DNA of 64,000 bases from UBA7672 sp963784415 (GTDB lineage Bacteria > Pseudomonadota > Alphaproteobacteria > Caulobacterales > Hyphomonadaceae), in the NCBI GenBank assembly GCA_963784415.1, contig CAWARK010000002.1, forward strand, positions 1-64,000, written 5' to 3'. Under the pieces are notes generated by a model. That model did not search any database and was not told the origin of the DNA. It saw only the letters and a list, made by a program, of their open reading frames with translations. The translations under genes were made by a program, and so were the position numbers. Shown in pieces: positions 9,255 through 18,516 of the stretch; within the stretch, counting starts at the first letter, position 1; every line of letters starts with the position of its first letter.

Positions 9255-10034
9255 GTGCGACGGTTTCTTGTAATCACAGCCGGACAGCGGACAGGAACCA
9301 CTGCACTGGGCTCAACCTTGGGCGGTACCGGTGCCTTTCGCTACTTCGGAGAGATTTTTCACGACGCTCCTGACCGGGAGCTCTCGTTTGTCGACTGGAT
9401 GCGGACGAAGCAGAAGCTCTGGGTCGACACGTTCTCACACGCGGGTGCGAAAAATACGGCCGAGGAATATTTCGAGTTTCTGTCGGCCGCTGCGGGCGAT
9501 GCGTTGCCGCTGGTGGATATCAAGCTCAATTCCTGGATGACGTTTCACCCGGGCTGGACGTATCCGGATCAGGTGCCCTTCCTGATGGATTTTCTATACA
9601 GCCGTGGCGCTGTATTCCTGTTCCTGCGCCGCAAGAACCTTACCTCGCAGATCCTGTCGGAGTTCGTCGCTCGCCACCTCGGCAAGTGGCACGACGTTAC
9701 CGACAAGGATACGTCCAACGTGCGATTCACGGTTCCCGTCGATGTAATCGAGGAACGCGCGACCAACATTATCGCCGCCGAAAGGCTTGTGGCGACGTCA
9801 CTGGCGGGCGCACGGAGCGTCCTCAGTATCTGGTATGAAGATCTGTACCAGGGCGGAAAGATCTCTTCGGATGTTACGACCTTTCTGAATCGCGAGTTTG
9901 GCTTGTCGTTGACGGACCTCCAGCCGCAGATGTCAAAGAACGCTGGCGACCAATCGGCTCTCGTTGAAAACTACGATGCGGTCGCAGCAGCAGTGCGTGA
10001 GATAGAGCGGAAGACGAACCGCTTGCTTTATTGA
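9255..10034 (+). CDS. Stf0-like sulfotransferase
   Basis: A 259-residue protein beginning FLVITAGQRTGTTALGSTL, a P-loop like the PAPS-binding loop of Stf0 and NodH sulfotransferases, followed by FGEIFHD. The segment VFLFLRRKNLTSQILSE corresponds to the PAPS 3'-phosphate region, and IWYEDLYQG is typical late in this family. The GTG start has a weak GCGAGG site 6 bases upstream. It is the third sulfotransferase of the cluster and differs in motifs from the other two, so the three may act on different acceptors or positions. Confidence 0.78.
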   Translation: MRRFLVITAGQRTGTTALGSTLGGTGAFRYFGEIFHDAPDRELSFVDWMRTKQKLWVDTFSHAGAKNTAEEYFEFLSAAAGDALPLVDIKLNSWMTFHPGWTYPDQVPFLMDFLYSRGAVFLFLRRKNLTSQILSEFVARHLGKWHDVTDKDTSNVRFTVPVDVIEERATNIIAAERLVATSLAGARSVLSIWYEDLYQGGKISSDVTTFLNREFGLSLTDLQPQMSKNAGDQSALVENYDAVAAAVREIERKTNRLLY

Positions 10035-10108
10035 CCAGTGACGACAGAAACGACGGGTCGCCCGTTCGTGGGCGTTCTCGTTGTTGATCGCCGATCTCGG
10101 CGTTCCTG

Positions 10109-10936
10109 CTAGATCGCAAACATTACGCGGCGACCGACGGATACGGATGCGATGAGGGCCGCTGCCCAGATACCGACGATCCAGATCGAAAGCACCACCA
10201 CGTCCTGGATTTCCCAGCCACGGCCGTAGACAATCGGGTCACGGAACATGTCGAGCAAGGGAACGAGCGGGTTCAGAAAGTCCATGAACTTCAACTGTGG
10301 TTCCTGGAAAACCTCTCGCGGCAACATCACAGGTGAGAGCAGCAGGAGCGCCCGCATGACAAGTGCAGCGATGTGTTTCAGGTCCCGGAAGTAAGCGCCG
10401 ACGATCGACATCAACACGACGGTGCCGGTGGTGAACAGCCACACGAAGACAAAAAACACGGGAACAAGAAGCAGGTGCGGACCGACGGGCGGAATTTGCC
10501 CGATCGCGACGGCAAAAACGAAAACGGTTGTCGTTTCAAAAAGGAGGAACACCATCGCTGTCAACGAAGCGCGCATCTGAAAGATGAAGAGCGGTATCTC
10601 CGCTTGTCGCAAATAGCCGGCGCTTTGGATCAGTGCGTCCTGGCCGCCCATAGTGGCTGCGCTGAACGCCTCGAAGACCGTAATCCCTGAGAGGAAGTAC
10701 AGCGCGTATCCCCAGTAGCCGAGGTCCTTGTGCATCGCTCCCCAAACGAGCGCGATCATCAGGGCGAAGGCCAGCGGCTGGATAAAAGCCCAGAGAAGCC
10801 CAAGTTTCGTGCGTCGGAAACGATTGCGCAAATCCGATCTCACAAGCTTCCAGCACAGGTGTCGGTAGGACAACAAGCTACTCACATAGCGCAGCGAGAA
10901 CGGCAGGGGTTGGTGATGGACGTTCTGGTAGGGCAT
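10109..10936 (-). CDS. ABC-2 polysaccharide export permease
   Basis: A 275-residue integral membrane protein with about six hydrophobic segments. It has the N-terminal amphipathic stretch LVRSDLRNRFRRTKLGLLWAF that marks Wzm/KpsM/TagG permeases. It would form the inner-membrane channel that moves a lipid-linked or completed polysaccharide to the periplasm. It lies 43 bases downstream of its ATPase gene on the same strand, the usual pairing. It shares the cluster with transferases rather than with a Wzy polymerase/Wzx flippase pair, which points to the ABC-dependent export route. Confidence 0.92.
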   Translation of the reverse strand: MPYQNVHHQPLPFSLRYVSSLLSYRHLCWKLVRSDLRNRFRRTKLGLLWAFIQPLAFALMIALVWGAMHKDLGYWGYALYFLSGITVFEAFSAATMGGQDALIQSAGYLRQAEIPLFIFQMRASLTAMVFLLFETTTVFVFAVAIGQIPPVGPHLLLVPVFFVFVWLFTTGTVVLMSIVGAYFRDLKHIAALVMRALLLLSPVMLPREVFQEPQLKFMDFLNPLVPLLDMFRDPIVYGRGWEIQDVVVLSIWIVGIWAAALIASVSVGRRVMFAI

Positions 10937-10979
10937 CGACTAGCCGAAAAACTGAGGAAAATTGGGCGACGCGAATATT

Positions 10980-11882
10980 TTAACTCACCAACGTCAGGAG
11001 GTGTGCGTAGTAGTCGTGAAGCACTGGTTCAGTGGGTCCGTCCGCGATAATTCGACCGCCATCCAGCCATACGACACGATCGCAGACTGATTTGATGATG
11101 CCCAAATCGTGCGTCGCCATCACCAGGATGCCAGCGTTCTTGACGATGCTTAGCATCCGGTCGTGCGCGCGCTGCCGGAAGGTGGCGTCGCCCGCGCCAA
11201 AAATCTCGTCGATCAGCAAGACGTCGGGTGAAAACTGAGTTGAAATCGCGAACGCCAATCGCACGAACATGCCGTTGGAATAGGTACGAACCGGCAAATC
11301 GATGAAGTCGCCGAGACTGCAGAAGTCGATGATCTCCTGCTCGTGTTGCGCAAGCAGGCGCTGAGGATATCCCATGGCCATGCCGCGATAGTAGATGTTT
11401 TCGCGACCGGTAGCGTCGTCGTCAAATCCCTGTCCCAGGCCGAACAGTGTTCCTATGCGGCCGGATACGTGGCGGGAGCCGGATGAAAGCGGGTAAACGC
11501 CGGCCATCGTCTGAAGCAAAGTCGATTTACCCGAGCCGTTATGGCCCAGCAGAGCGACGCGCTCGCCCTGTCGAATGCTCAGATTGATGCCACGGAGCGC
11601 ATCGACAAACCGTGCGGTTGGCACGGAGCGGCGCTTTGAGAAAGCAGATAGCATCAGTGACTTGAGGCTGCCGCGGTCAAAGCCTCCCAGCGGATAGCGC
11701 AGAACGCAGTCCTTGAGTTCGATCGCAATAGGGGCGCGATGCTGTGTCGGCAACGCGGCGTCAGCCGGCTGGGGCGTGTCATCATTCGACGCTTTGTCAG
11801 CATACTGACCAGACGCGATGATCTTCAGATTGGCGTTGTGATTTGCGCTCTTCACAGTCTCATCCCAACACCTCCGGCGCAC
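10980..11882 (-). CDS. ABC polysaccharide export ATPase
   Basis: About 300 residues. Walker A is LLGHNGSGKSTLL, the signature YSNGM replaces LSGGQ as in Wzt/KpsT/TagH, Walker B is VLLIDEIFGAGD, and the H-loop is MATHDL. The protein ends soon after the nucleotide-binding domain, so it lacks the extra C-terminal glycan-recognition domain of some O-antigen Wzt proteins and resembles the KpsT/TagH type. About 50 residues precede the core. The GTG at 11882 is the longest start; a GTG at 11855 is also possible. It drives the permease encoded just downstream. Confidence 0.92.
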   Translation of the reverse strand: MRRRCWDETVKSANHNANLKIIASGQYADKASNDDTPQPADAALPTQHRAPIAIELKDCVLRYPLGGFDRGSLKSLMLSAFSKRRSVPTARFVDALRGINLSIRQGERVALLGHNGSGKSTLLQTMAGVYPLSSGSRHVSGRIGTLFGLGQGFDDDATGRENIYYRGMAMGYPQRLLAQHEQEIIDFCSLGDFIDLPVRTYSNGMFVRLAFAISTQFSPDVLLIDEIFGAGDATFRQRAHDRMLSIVKNAGILVMATHDLGIIKSVCDRVVWLDGGRIIADGPTEPVLHDYYAHLLTLVS

Positions 11883-12369
11883 CTAGCATTCGTTAGAGCG
11901 CCTCCGCAAAATGCGGACAGATTCTGGTTACCTTGCCGGATCGTATAGCGGATAAGGGTTCAGACCGACTTAACCGGTCTCAGAGACTTCCTCGCCCGTG
12001 AACATATCCTTAAGTGGTGCCCCCAAGGATGGTAACGAATTGGGCGGTCCACGGATGACAGGGAAGCTGGCGTGGGCAGGCCAATCTCTCAGCCGGGCCT
12101 GACATTTCGCAGAGCCGTCCCTTTCGGAAATGCCAAGCTGTGAGTGTGGATTTTCGCAATTGAATATTCACTTGGCTGGCTCGGCCAATTACCATGCGCT
12201 ACGCGAGCCTGCGATCCCGGATTGTCCACCTTTCGTGGCGTCTGGCTAGCGACCCGGAAGATCGATTGATGCGCCATAGTTGTGCAGTAGAGTCGAAGCG
12301 CGGCGTGGCTGTGAGCCAACGCTTGTCCCGCAAAGCTCGTCGGCGCGTGCGGCAGGCAAGTTCGAACGC
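11883..12369. other. Divergent intergenic region
   Basis: About 490 bases between the exporter ATPase (minus) and a glycosyltransferase (plus). It should carry both promoters. A short inverted repeat (GACCG-N7-CGGTC, near 11969) is visible. No RNA gene, direct repeat or convincing small gene stands out; the first 90 bases of a longer glycosyltransferase frame (from 12280) look non-coding. Confidence 0.4.
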
Positions 12370-13635
12370 ATGGCGGTAGAGGGCTCCCCAAAATCGGCGC
12401 TCGTGCTCGCACGGCAGTTCTGGCGCGGAGTTGCGCCGGTGCAGCTGCGGCGCGTCACGCAGCCTTTGGCAATGTGGGCGCGTTTGCGACAGATCGAGCG
12501 GCACGTCGTTTCAGGCGAGGCCAGCCATAAGGCCGGACCGCTGATTGTTTCGGGGTTGGGAAGCGGCTCGAAGGGTGTTTCGGAAGGCATGCGGCTGACG
12601 CTCGCGGGTCTGCGTTTCGCCGGGTTCGCTCCTATCGTCGATGATCTTCGGCCGCGGTTTGGCAAGCGATCGGGGTCCTGGCCTCCGCTTGTGCCAGAAC
12701 GCGAGGGTGGGGTGTGGCTCATCCATCTCAATCCGCCCGAGATGGCATACGCCTTGTCGGAAATCCCGAGCGCAAGTTGGTTAGGACGATACCGCATCGG
12801 CTACTGGGCCTACGAGCTGGAGCGCATTCCAACGGCATGGGTGCGGGCGGCGAGCTACCTGCACGAGATCTGGACGCCCAGCCGCTTTGTGGCTGACGCG
12901 TTGATGCGCTCCGGCGTGAAGGCGATGGTTCGCGTGATGCCGCATCCGGTCGCGCTCGGTGCAAGCGTGGCGCGCCCCGTTGAAGCGACGGATCAGCCGG
13001 ACAAGAAGCCGTTTCAGGTGCTCGCGCTTGGAGACCTTGCCTCAAGCCTCACCCGCAAGAATCTGATCGGCGCAATCGCGGCTTATGTTCGCGCGTTTCA
13101 ATCGACGGATGTTGCGCGTCTGATCATCAAGACGAGTAAGCCGGAAGCGCATTCCCGGTTGCTTGATGTGATCAGAAAGGCCGCAGCACAGCGACCTGAT
13201 ATCTCGGTGATCTCCGAGGATCTGTCGGCGACAGAGATGAAACAGCTCATAGCTTCAAGCAACGTGCTGCTTTCCCTGCATCGCGCGGAAGGTTTCGGTC
13301 TGGCGCTTGCTGAAGCGTTTCTGGCCGACGTTCCCGCGCTGGCCACAGGCTGGTCGGGCAACCTCGAGTTCATGGATCAGACGCCGGAGTTACTGGTGAA
13401 ATGCAGCATGGTTCCGGTGAAGGATTCCGCAGGCGTTTATCGGTCCCGCGATCTTTCCTGGGCCGAGCCCGATATCGACGACGCAGCCCGGAAACTGCGC
13501 GACCTTGCCGGTGCACCGGAGCTTCGGTTGCTGCTGGCGAGCCGCGGCAGAATGGCGGTGGAAGCCTTGTCTCAAGCGTGGCAGCGGGACGTGCTCATGG
13601 CGACACCGCTTGGCGCCTATGTGGATCAGCAATAG
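12370..13635 (+). CDS. Glycosyltransferase family 4
   Basis: About 421 residues with a GT-B plan. An N-terminal acceptor half (LIVSGLGSGSKGVSEGMRL, IGYWAYELERIP, EIWTPSRFVADAL) is followed by a donor half with FQVLALGDLASSLTRKN and the signature LHRAEGFGLALAEAFLADVPALAT. The segment E-x7-E in that signature contacts the nucleotide sugar. The ATG at 12370 was chosen because upstream codons in the longer frame (from a TTG at 12280) look random; the ribosome site is weak either way. The WTPS and HRAEGFG motifs are common in capsule and LPS mannosyl- or related transferases, but the sugar cannot be named. Confidence 0.85.
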   Translation: MAVEGSPKSALVLARQFWRGVAPVQLRRVTQPLAMWARLRQIERHVVSGEASHKAGPLIVSGLGSGSKGVSEGMRLTLAGLRFAGFAPIVDDLRPRFGKRSGSWPPLVPEREGGVWLIHLNPPEMAYALSEIPSASWLGRYRIGYWAYELERIPTAWVRAASYLHEIWTPSRFVADALMRSGVKAMVRVMPHPVALGASVARPVEATDQPDKKPFQVLALGDLASSLTRKNLIGAIAAYVRAFQSTDVARLIIKTSKPEAHSRLLDVIRKAAAQRPDISVISEDLSATEMKQLIASSNVLLSLHRAEGFGLALAEAFLADVPALATGWSGNLEFMDQTPELLVKCSMVPVKDSAGVYRSRDLSWAEPDIDDAARKLRDLAGAPELRLLLASRGRMAVEALSQAWQRDVLMATPLGAYVDQQ

Positions 13636-13807
13636 TCGGCGCCAGGTGTCGCTGCTTTTTTGCCTCTTGCCGACGGGATCAACGCTGTCGCATGCCAGCT
13701 GGGCACTAGCCTTGATGAAGCGGGCCATCTACGACGATAGTCCGTCATTGCCTTGAAAAGGTCGTCGGCGCCCGAGCTGATGCTCTGCTCATGGGCCAAG
13801 AACAGGG

Positions 13808-16192
13808 GTGCTTTTCTTGACCACTGTGGTTCTGGGTGCGCTGTGGGTGCTGTGGCCTTTCATTGCTCTTGCCGGCGGGCTCGGCTTTTCCTTGCTGACA
13901 GGTCTTGCGGCGCTGCTGCTGTTACCAGTAGTCGCGCGTTCCCTGCGGCCGCGGCTCTATTTCGTTCTGCTCGTCGCCTTCTTCATCTACACTGGCGTGA
14001 CCGTGATATGGTCGCCTCGCGACCAGGTGCTGGTCAATTTTGATTTCGATAAGATGCAGTTCGCCGTACGCAGCGAGATGTTGCGCGTTGGCCTGCAGGT
14101 CCTTGCTCTGGGCGGACTGATCGGCGCGGCGATGCGCTTGGACGATGCGGCAAAGACCCGCGTACAGCGCATCGCGCACATTGCACTTTTCTTCCAGTTG
14201 CTGATCCTTGTAGTGCTCACCGTGTTCGAGCAACAGATCCTTCAGATGCTCACCGTGATCGTCCCGGACACGGGCGAGGGCGTGCAGAACATTTCGCGCA
14301 ACTGCCTGATCATGGCGGCGGCGGCGCCGCTTCTCGCCGTCGGCATTGCGCGGGGCCGTTCGCCCATGGTCGGCGTGTTGCTCGTTCTCGCGCTGCTTCT
14401 GCCGGTCGTCGCCATTCTGATCGTGCGCGACGTGCAGGCGGGCATACTCTCGATCGCATTTGCAGGCGCCTGCATGGCAGTCGTCCACATATTACCGAGA
14501 GCCGGATTCAAGCTTCTGTCTGTTGGCCTTGCGGGGGTGATCATGTCATCGCCCTGGCTGTTTGGCTTCCTCACGAAAGGCGCTGACTTCGCGAGGGCTG
14601 ACTCTTCGTCGTCCTATCGAGCCGCAATCTGGCAGCGCGTGATCGAGGTCATCAACGAACACCCGCTCATGGGAAGTGGTCTGGGCGTGTTGCGCACGAT
14701 CCGCGAACGGATCGACGTTGGCATGTTCACAGGCCAGTTCACGATCCCCAACCACCCGCACAGCATGATGCTGCAGCTCTGGGCTGAAACGGGCGCCATC
14801 GGCGCGGCCCTCTTGTCGCTTGCAATCGTGTTTGCGGGGTGGCGCATGCCGGACCAGCGTACGCTTGGAGCTTCAGGCCTCCGCGCCGCGGCGGTCGGCG
14901 GCGCCATGATCGCTATCGGCACCGTCTCTTTCGAGCTCTGGAACGACTGGTGGTGGGCAGTTGGCGGTCTACTCGCCGTACTCGCTGTATCGACACCGCG
15001 TTCGTTGCCGGCTCGTACGGACAAGAAGGTCAGCGCCGGGTTGGTTTTCGGTGAAATCTCGCAGACCGAAAGCCCGTCTTCGCCGTCGGTAGATCCGCCC
15101 GTCCAATTCGAGGCAGCTCCAGACCCGGTCGACCTTGCGCCAGAATTGTCGACAGGTTTACCGCTGGCGCCAGTGGCGGACGCGCACGCGCGCAACAATT
15201 TCAACCTGCTGCGTTTGCTGTTCGCGCTGATGGTCGTCGTCTATCACGCCATCGCACTGCCGGGTCTTGTCGGCTGGGAAAACGCGGAAACCTGGACCAG
15301 CATCGGCGCAGAGATCGGCGTGCAGGGCTTCTTCGTCCTCTCTGGTTATCTTGTGTGGGCCAGTCTCGAGAGATCGTCATCGCTTGCGGCCTACGCTGAA
15401 AAGCGCGCACGGCGTCTGCTGCCGGGCTACGTCACCGTCATTCTCGTTTGTGCAATCGCAGCCGTAGTCCTCGTTCCTGCGATGCGCAGCGATCTCGAAG
15501 CGTTGGGCAAGTATGTTGGCTGGAATCTCACCTTCCTCAATTTCATGGCGCCGAGCCTGCCGGGCGTGTTCGAGGCGAACCGATTCACCGAGATCAACGG
15601 CGCTCTCTGGACGCTCAAGATTGAGGTGATGTTCTATCTCATCCTCCCTGTTCTCGCCCTTGTGCTGAAGGTCGCGGGATCCGGCCGCTGGATTGTCATC
15701 GCGCTCATCTATGCTGGCGCGGAGGCGTGGCGTTACCTGCTGCCCCAGCAGGGCGGGGCGATGATCGAGATCGCGCGACAATTGCCGGGTCAGATGAGCT
15801 TCTTCATCACCGGCATTGCGCTGTACGCTTGGCGAGACGACTTGAATTGGCGCTCAGCACTCGCGCCCTTTGGCGCAGCGCTGCTCGTGCTGTCGCTCGT
15901 CTTACCGCAGGCGATCCCCTTGCGTGCGGCAGGGCTTGGTATCGTCGCTGTCTGGCTCGCCGTCGGTATCCCGCGCCTGTTTGATGCGGCGCGCTTTGGC
16001 GATCTCTCCTACGGGCTCTACATCGTCCACTTTCCAATCATCCAGTGCGTGATCGCGGCCGGACTCTTTGCAACACCCTCGATTGGTTTCGCTGTTGCAG
16101 GCGGGGCGAGCCTGGCTGCGGCGTTGCTGCTGTGGTGGCTGGTCGAGCGGCCGGCCTTGCGCCGCGATAGCGCCTATCGCACTCACCGATAG
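13808..16192 (+). CDS. O-antigen ligase-like / acyltransferase 3 fusion protein
   Basis: One uninterrupted frame of 794 residues. The first 400 residues contain about ten membrane segments and the Wzy/WaaL-type loop NHPHSMMLQLWAETG near residue 320, typical of O-antigen ligases or polymerases. An acidic, Pro/Ser-rich linker (about 405-460) follows. Then comes a complete acyltransferase-3 domain with the R-x10-H motif (RLLFALMVVVYH, near 470), GVQGFFVLSGYL and the closing LLWWLVERPAL. Acyltransferase-3 proteins acylate sugars across the membrane. GTG at 13808 or TTG at 13817 may be the start. The fusion would couple glycan transfer with O-acylation. Confidence 0.87.
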   Translation: MLFLTTVVLGALWVLWPFIALAGGLGFSLLTGLAALLLLPVVARSLRPRLYFVLLVAFFIYTGVTVIWSPRDQVLVNFDFDKMQFAVRSEMLRVGLQVLALGGLIGAAMRLDDAAKTRVQRIAHIALFFQLLILVVLTVFEQQILQMLTVIVPDTGEGVQNISRNCLIMAAAAPLLAVGIARGRSPMVGVLLVLALLLPVVAILIVRDVQAGILSIAFAGACMAVVHILPRAGFKLLSVGLAGVIMSSPWLFGFLTKGADFARADSSSSYRAAIWQRVIEVINEHPLMGSGLGVLRTIRERIDVGMFTGQFTIPNHPHSMMLQLWAETGAIGAALLSLAIVFAGWRMPDQRTLGASGLRAAAVGGAMIAIGTVSFELWNDWWWAVGGLLAVLAVSTPRSLPARTDKKVSAGLVFGEISQTESPSSPSVDPPVQFEAAPDPVDLAPELSTGLPLAPVADAHARNNFNLLRLLFALMVVVYHAIALPGLVGWENAETWTSIGAEIGVQGFFVLSGYLVWASLERSSSLAAYAEKRARRLLPGYVTVILVCAIAAVVLVPAMRSDLEALGKYVGWNLTFLNFMAPSLPGVFEANRFTEINGALWTLKIEVMFYLILPVLALVLKVAGSGRWIVIALIYAGAEAWRYLLPQQGGAMIEIARQLPGQMSFFITGIALYAWRDDLNWRSALAPFGAALLVLSLVLPQAIPLRAAGLGIVAVWLAVGIPRLFDAARFGDLSYGLYIVHFPIIQCVIAAGLFATPSIGFAVAGGASLAAALLLWWLVERPALRRDSAYRTHR

Positions 16193-17184
16193 AGAAGCGC
16201 CGCTCCCATCACGAGGCGCAGCGCGATCAGGAGAAGCCGCGTTGCGGCCTTCGCCCATGCCACGCGCTTCAGGCTGAACGAATAGGCCAGCGATGTCGCG
16301 ACATACGCCAACATCGCCAGCGCAAAAGGCTGCGACAAGAACAGCCCGCCTAGAAGCCCGCCAATCATCAGCGCCGGTCCGACAACGAAGCCTTGCCAGA
16401 TCTTGAGCCGTCCCGACGCGAACGGGCGCGTGTTCTTCGTCGGATGCGTGCGGTCGTCTCGCAGGTCGACCAGATCGTTGAGAATGTAAGCACCTGAGGC
16501 CGTCGCGCAGAGCGCAGGCAGGGCGAAGAGCAATGCAAGGAGGACAGAAGGGTCGGCGATCTGCATCGTCGCAAGGGCGGGCACGAAGATCAGCGCGTTC
16601 TTTGCCCATCGATGCGGGTGCAGCGCCTTGAGCCATGCGCCGACGCCGCGCTTCGGCCGGTCGAAGCGATTGGCGATGGTGACGCCCATCTTCTCGACTG
16701 CGCGGGCGCGCATCTCGCCGCCGCCCACCAGCGAGGCGGCCTTCGCCTTGACCCAGACTTTCAGGTCGGCGCGGCTATCGCCGACATATTCGAAGCCCTC
16801 GGGCGCAACGTTCTGCAGGAACGCGCCCTTGGCGCTGCCCTTGTTGTTGGTGGCGCCATCGCTGCCCACGGCGCGATCGAAGACGCCGAAGTGTTCGGCC
16901 ACCTGCGTGACGATGCCCTGATCGGCCGCGGACACGAGCCAGACCGGCCGGCCCTCCTGTTTCGACTGGCGGCAATAGGCCAGCACCTGCTCGTTGACCG
17001 GCAGGGTGGGGATATCGATGCGCCCCTCGGACTGGATCCGCGCCTTCACCCTGGCGATGGCGAAGGGCAGCTGGATCATCTGCAACACTGTCCAGAACGG
17101 GCGGCGGCCCAGCCTTTCCGCCAGCGCCTCGAACAGCGTGTCGGTGTTGACCAGCGTGCCATCCAGATCGACGGCCAGCAGCAT
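16183..17184 (-). CDS. HAD-UbiA prenyltransferase-like protein, C-terminally short
   Basis: An N-terminal HAD-like domain (AVDLDGTLVNTDTLFE, residues 3-18; YVGDSRADLKVW) is joined to a UbiA membrane domain. The polyprenyl-phosphate-binding motif NDLVDLRDD-THP-KN-RP is near residue 238, as in decaprenyl-phosphate phosphoribosyltransferase relatives. These use phosphoribosyl pyrophosphate or similar donors and a polyprenyl phosphate. Family members usually run to about 480 residues; this one stops at 333, just after SFSLKRVAWAKAA, where the usual LKR-x3-LDV acidic residue is absent. The end overlaps the convergent ligase/acyltransferase gene by 10 bases, so the gene looks truncated at that junction and may be inactive. 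Confidence 0.8.
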   Translation of the reverse strand: MLLAVDLDGTLVNTDTLFEALAERLGRRPFWTVLQMIQLPFAIARVKARIQSEGRIDIPTLPVNEQVLAYCRQSKQEGRPVWLVSAADQGIVTQVAEHFGVFDRAVGSDGATNNKGSAKGAFLQNVAPEGFEYVGDSRADLKVWVKAKAASLVGGGEMRARAVEKMGVTIANRFDRPKRGVGAWLKALHPHRWAKNALIFVPALATMQIADPSVLLALLFALPALCATASGAYILNDLVDLRDDRTHPTKNTRPFASGRLKIWQGFVVGPALMIGGLLGGLFLSQPFALAMLAYVATSLAYSFSLKRVAWAKAATRLLLIALRLVMGAALLYR

Positions 17185-17411
17185 GCCGGCGGAGGTTGCC
17201 GCCTGCGGATCATTGGCCGTGGATGCGCTGGGATAACGGGCTCAAAGGGCAAATCCTGCAGGAGATGGCGCGGGAACTGGGGCAAGAGGTTCAAGAACAG
17301 CTTCACTCGCGGTTTCCGCGGGAACCCGCAAGTCCACAGGCTTGCCTTGCGTCAGGCAGTGCACGCCCTACAACAACATCACCCTTTGTGCGTCAGGTCT
17401 GGAGCGCGGGT

Positions 17412-18472
17412 TTGGCCGTTCGAAAAATCATTCCCGTCATCATGTCGGGCGGGTCGGGCACGCGGCTCTGGCCGCTGTCGACCGCCAGCAGGCCCAAGCA
17501 GTTTCACAATCTGGGCGCCGAGCGCACCATGATCGAGGAAACAGTGCTGCGCTTTTCCGGTGAGCATGACGGGCTGGTTTTCCTGCCGCCGGTCATCATC
17601 GCGTCTGCCGCTCATCGCGATCTGGTGGTCGAGGCCGTTGCAGCCTGTGGCATCGCCCCCTCCGCGATCATTCTGGAGCCCAAAGGGCGCAACACTGCCG
17701 CCACTGCCGCGCTCGCGGCGCTCATCGCGCAGGAGATCGATCCGGAGGCAGATGTGCTTCTGGCCCCGGCCGATCATCTTGTCTCCCGCGCAGACGTGTT
17801 CGTGGCGACGATCCGCGCCGCGGGCAGCGTGCTGCCCGATCGCATCGTCACCTTCGGCATCGACCCGACGGGCCCCGAGACCGGCTATGGCTATATCCGG
17901 CAGGGAGACAGGCTGGCGGATGGCGTACACGCCGTCGCTTCGTTCAAGGAAAAGCCGGAGCTCCACATCGCGCAGCAGTATCTGGATGAAGGCGGCTATA
18001 GCTGGAATTCCGGGGTCTTCATGTTCTCGCCCGGCATGATGCTGGAGGAGTTCGCGATCGCCGCCGCCGATATTCGCGACGGCGCAGCCGTGGCACTTGC
18101 CCGCGCCCGCCGCGACGGGGTCGAGATTCTGCTCGACGCCGAAGCCTTCGCCGCCGTGCGCAGCGAAGCCGTCGATCGCGCCGTGATGGAGCATACCAAG
18201 CGCGCCGCCGTGGCGCCCTGCGATATCGGCTGGGCCGATGTCGGCTCGTGGGCGGAGGTCTGGCGTCTCGCCGACAAGGACGGGCAGGGCAATGCGATGG
18301 CGGGCCCGTCATCGTCGAGGACGGCGCCAACAACCTGATCCGCACCGACGGGCCGCATGTCTCGATCGTGGGCCTGTCGGACCTCGTCGTCATCGCCAAT
18401 GGCGACAAGATCCTTATCGCGCCGCGCCATCGCGCCCAGGACGTCAAAAAAGTCATTCCGGGCGGCGGCTGA
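17412..18472 (+). CDS. manC: Mannose-1-phosphate guanylyltransferase, frameshifted
   Basis: Makes GDP-mannose from mannose-1-phosphate and GTP. The nucleotidyltransferase motif IIPVIMSGGSGTRLWPLS is at the N-terminus, followed by SRPKQF, FKEKPE, YSWNSGVFMF and GWADVGSW. The frame breaks near 18298: the first frame ends NAMAGPSSS, and the next frame continues GGPVIVEDGANN and ends VVIANGDKILIAPRHRAQDVKKV, the normal tail. One missing G in ATGGCGGG restores about 353 residues. There is no C-terminal isomerase domain, so this is the short form. The start is taken at TTG 17412 after GGAG; the long upstream extension has no family match. Confidence 0.88.
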
Positions 18473-18516
18473 ACCGCTATAAGTGGGCGAGGCCTGATTG
18501 CCGTGGAGATGCCCGA

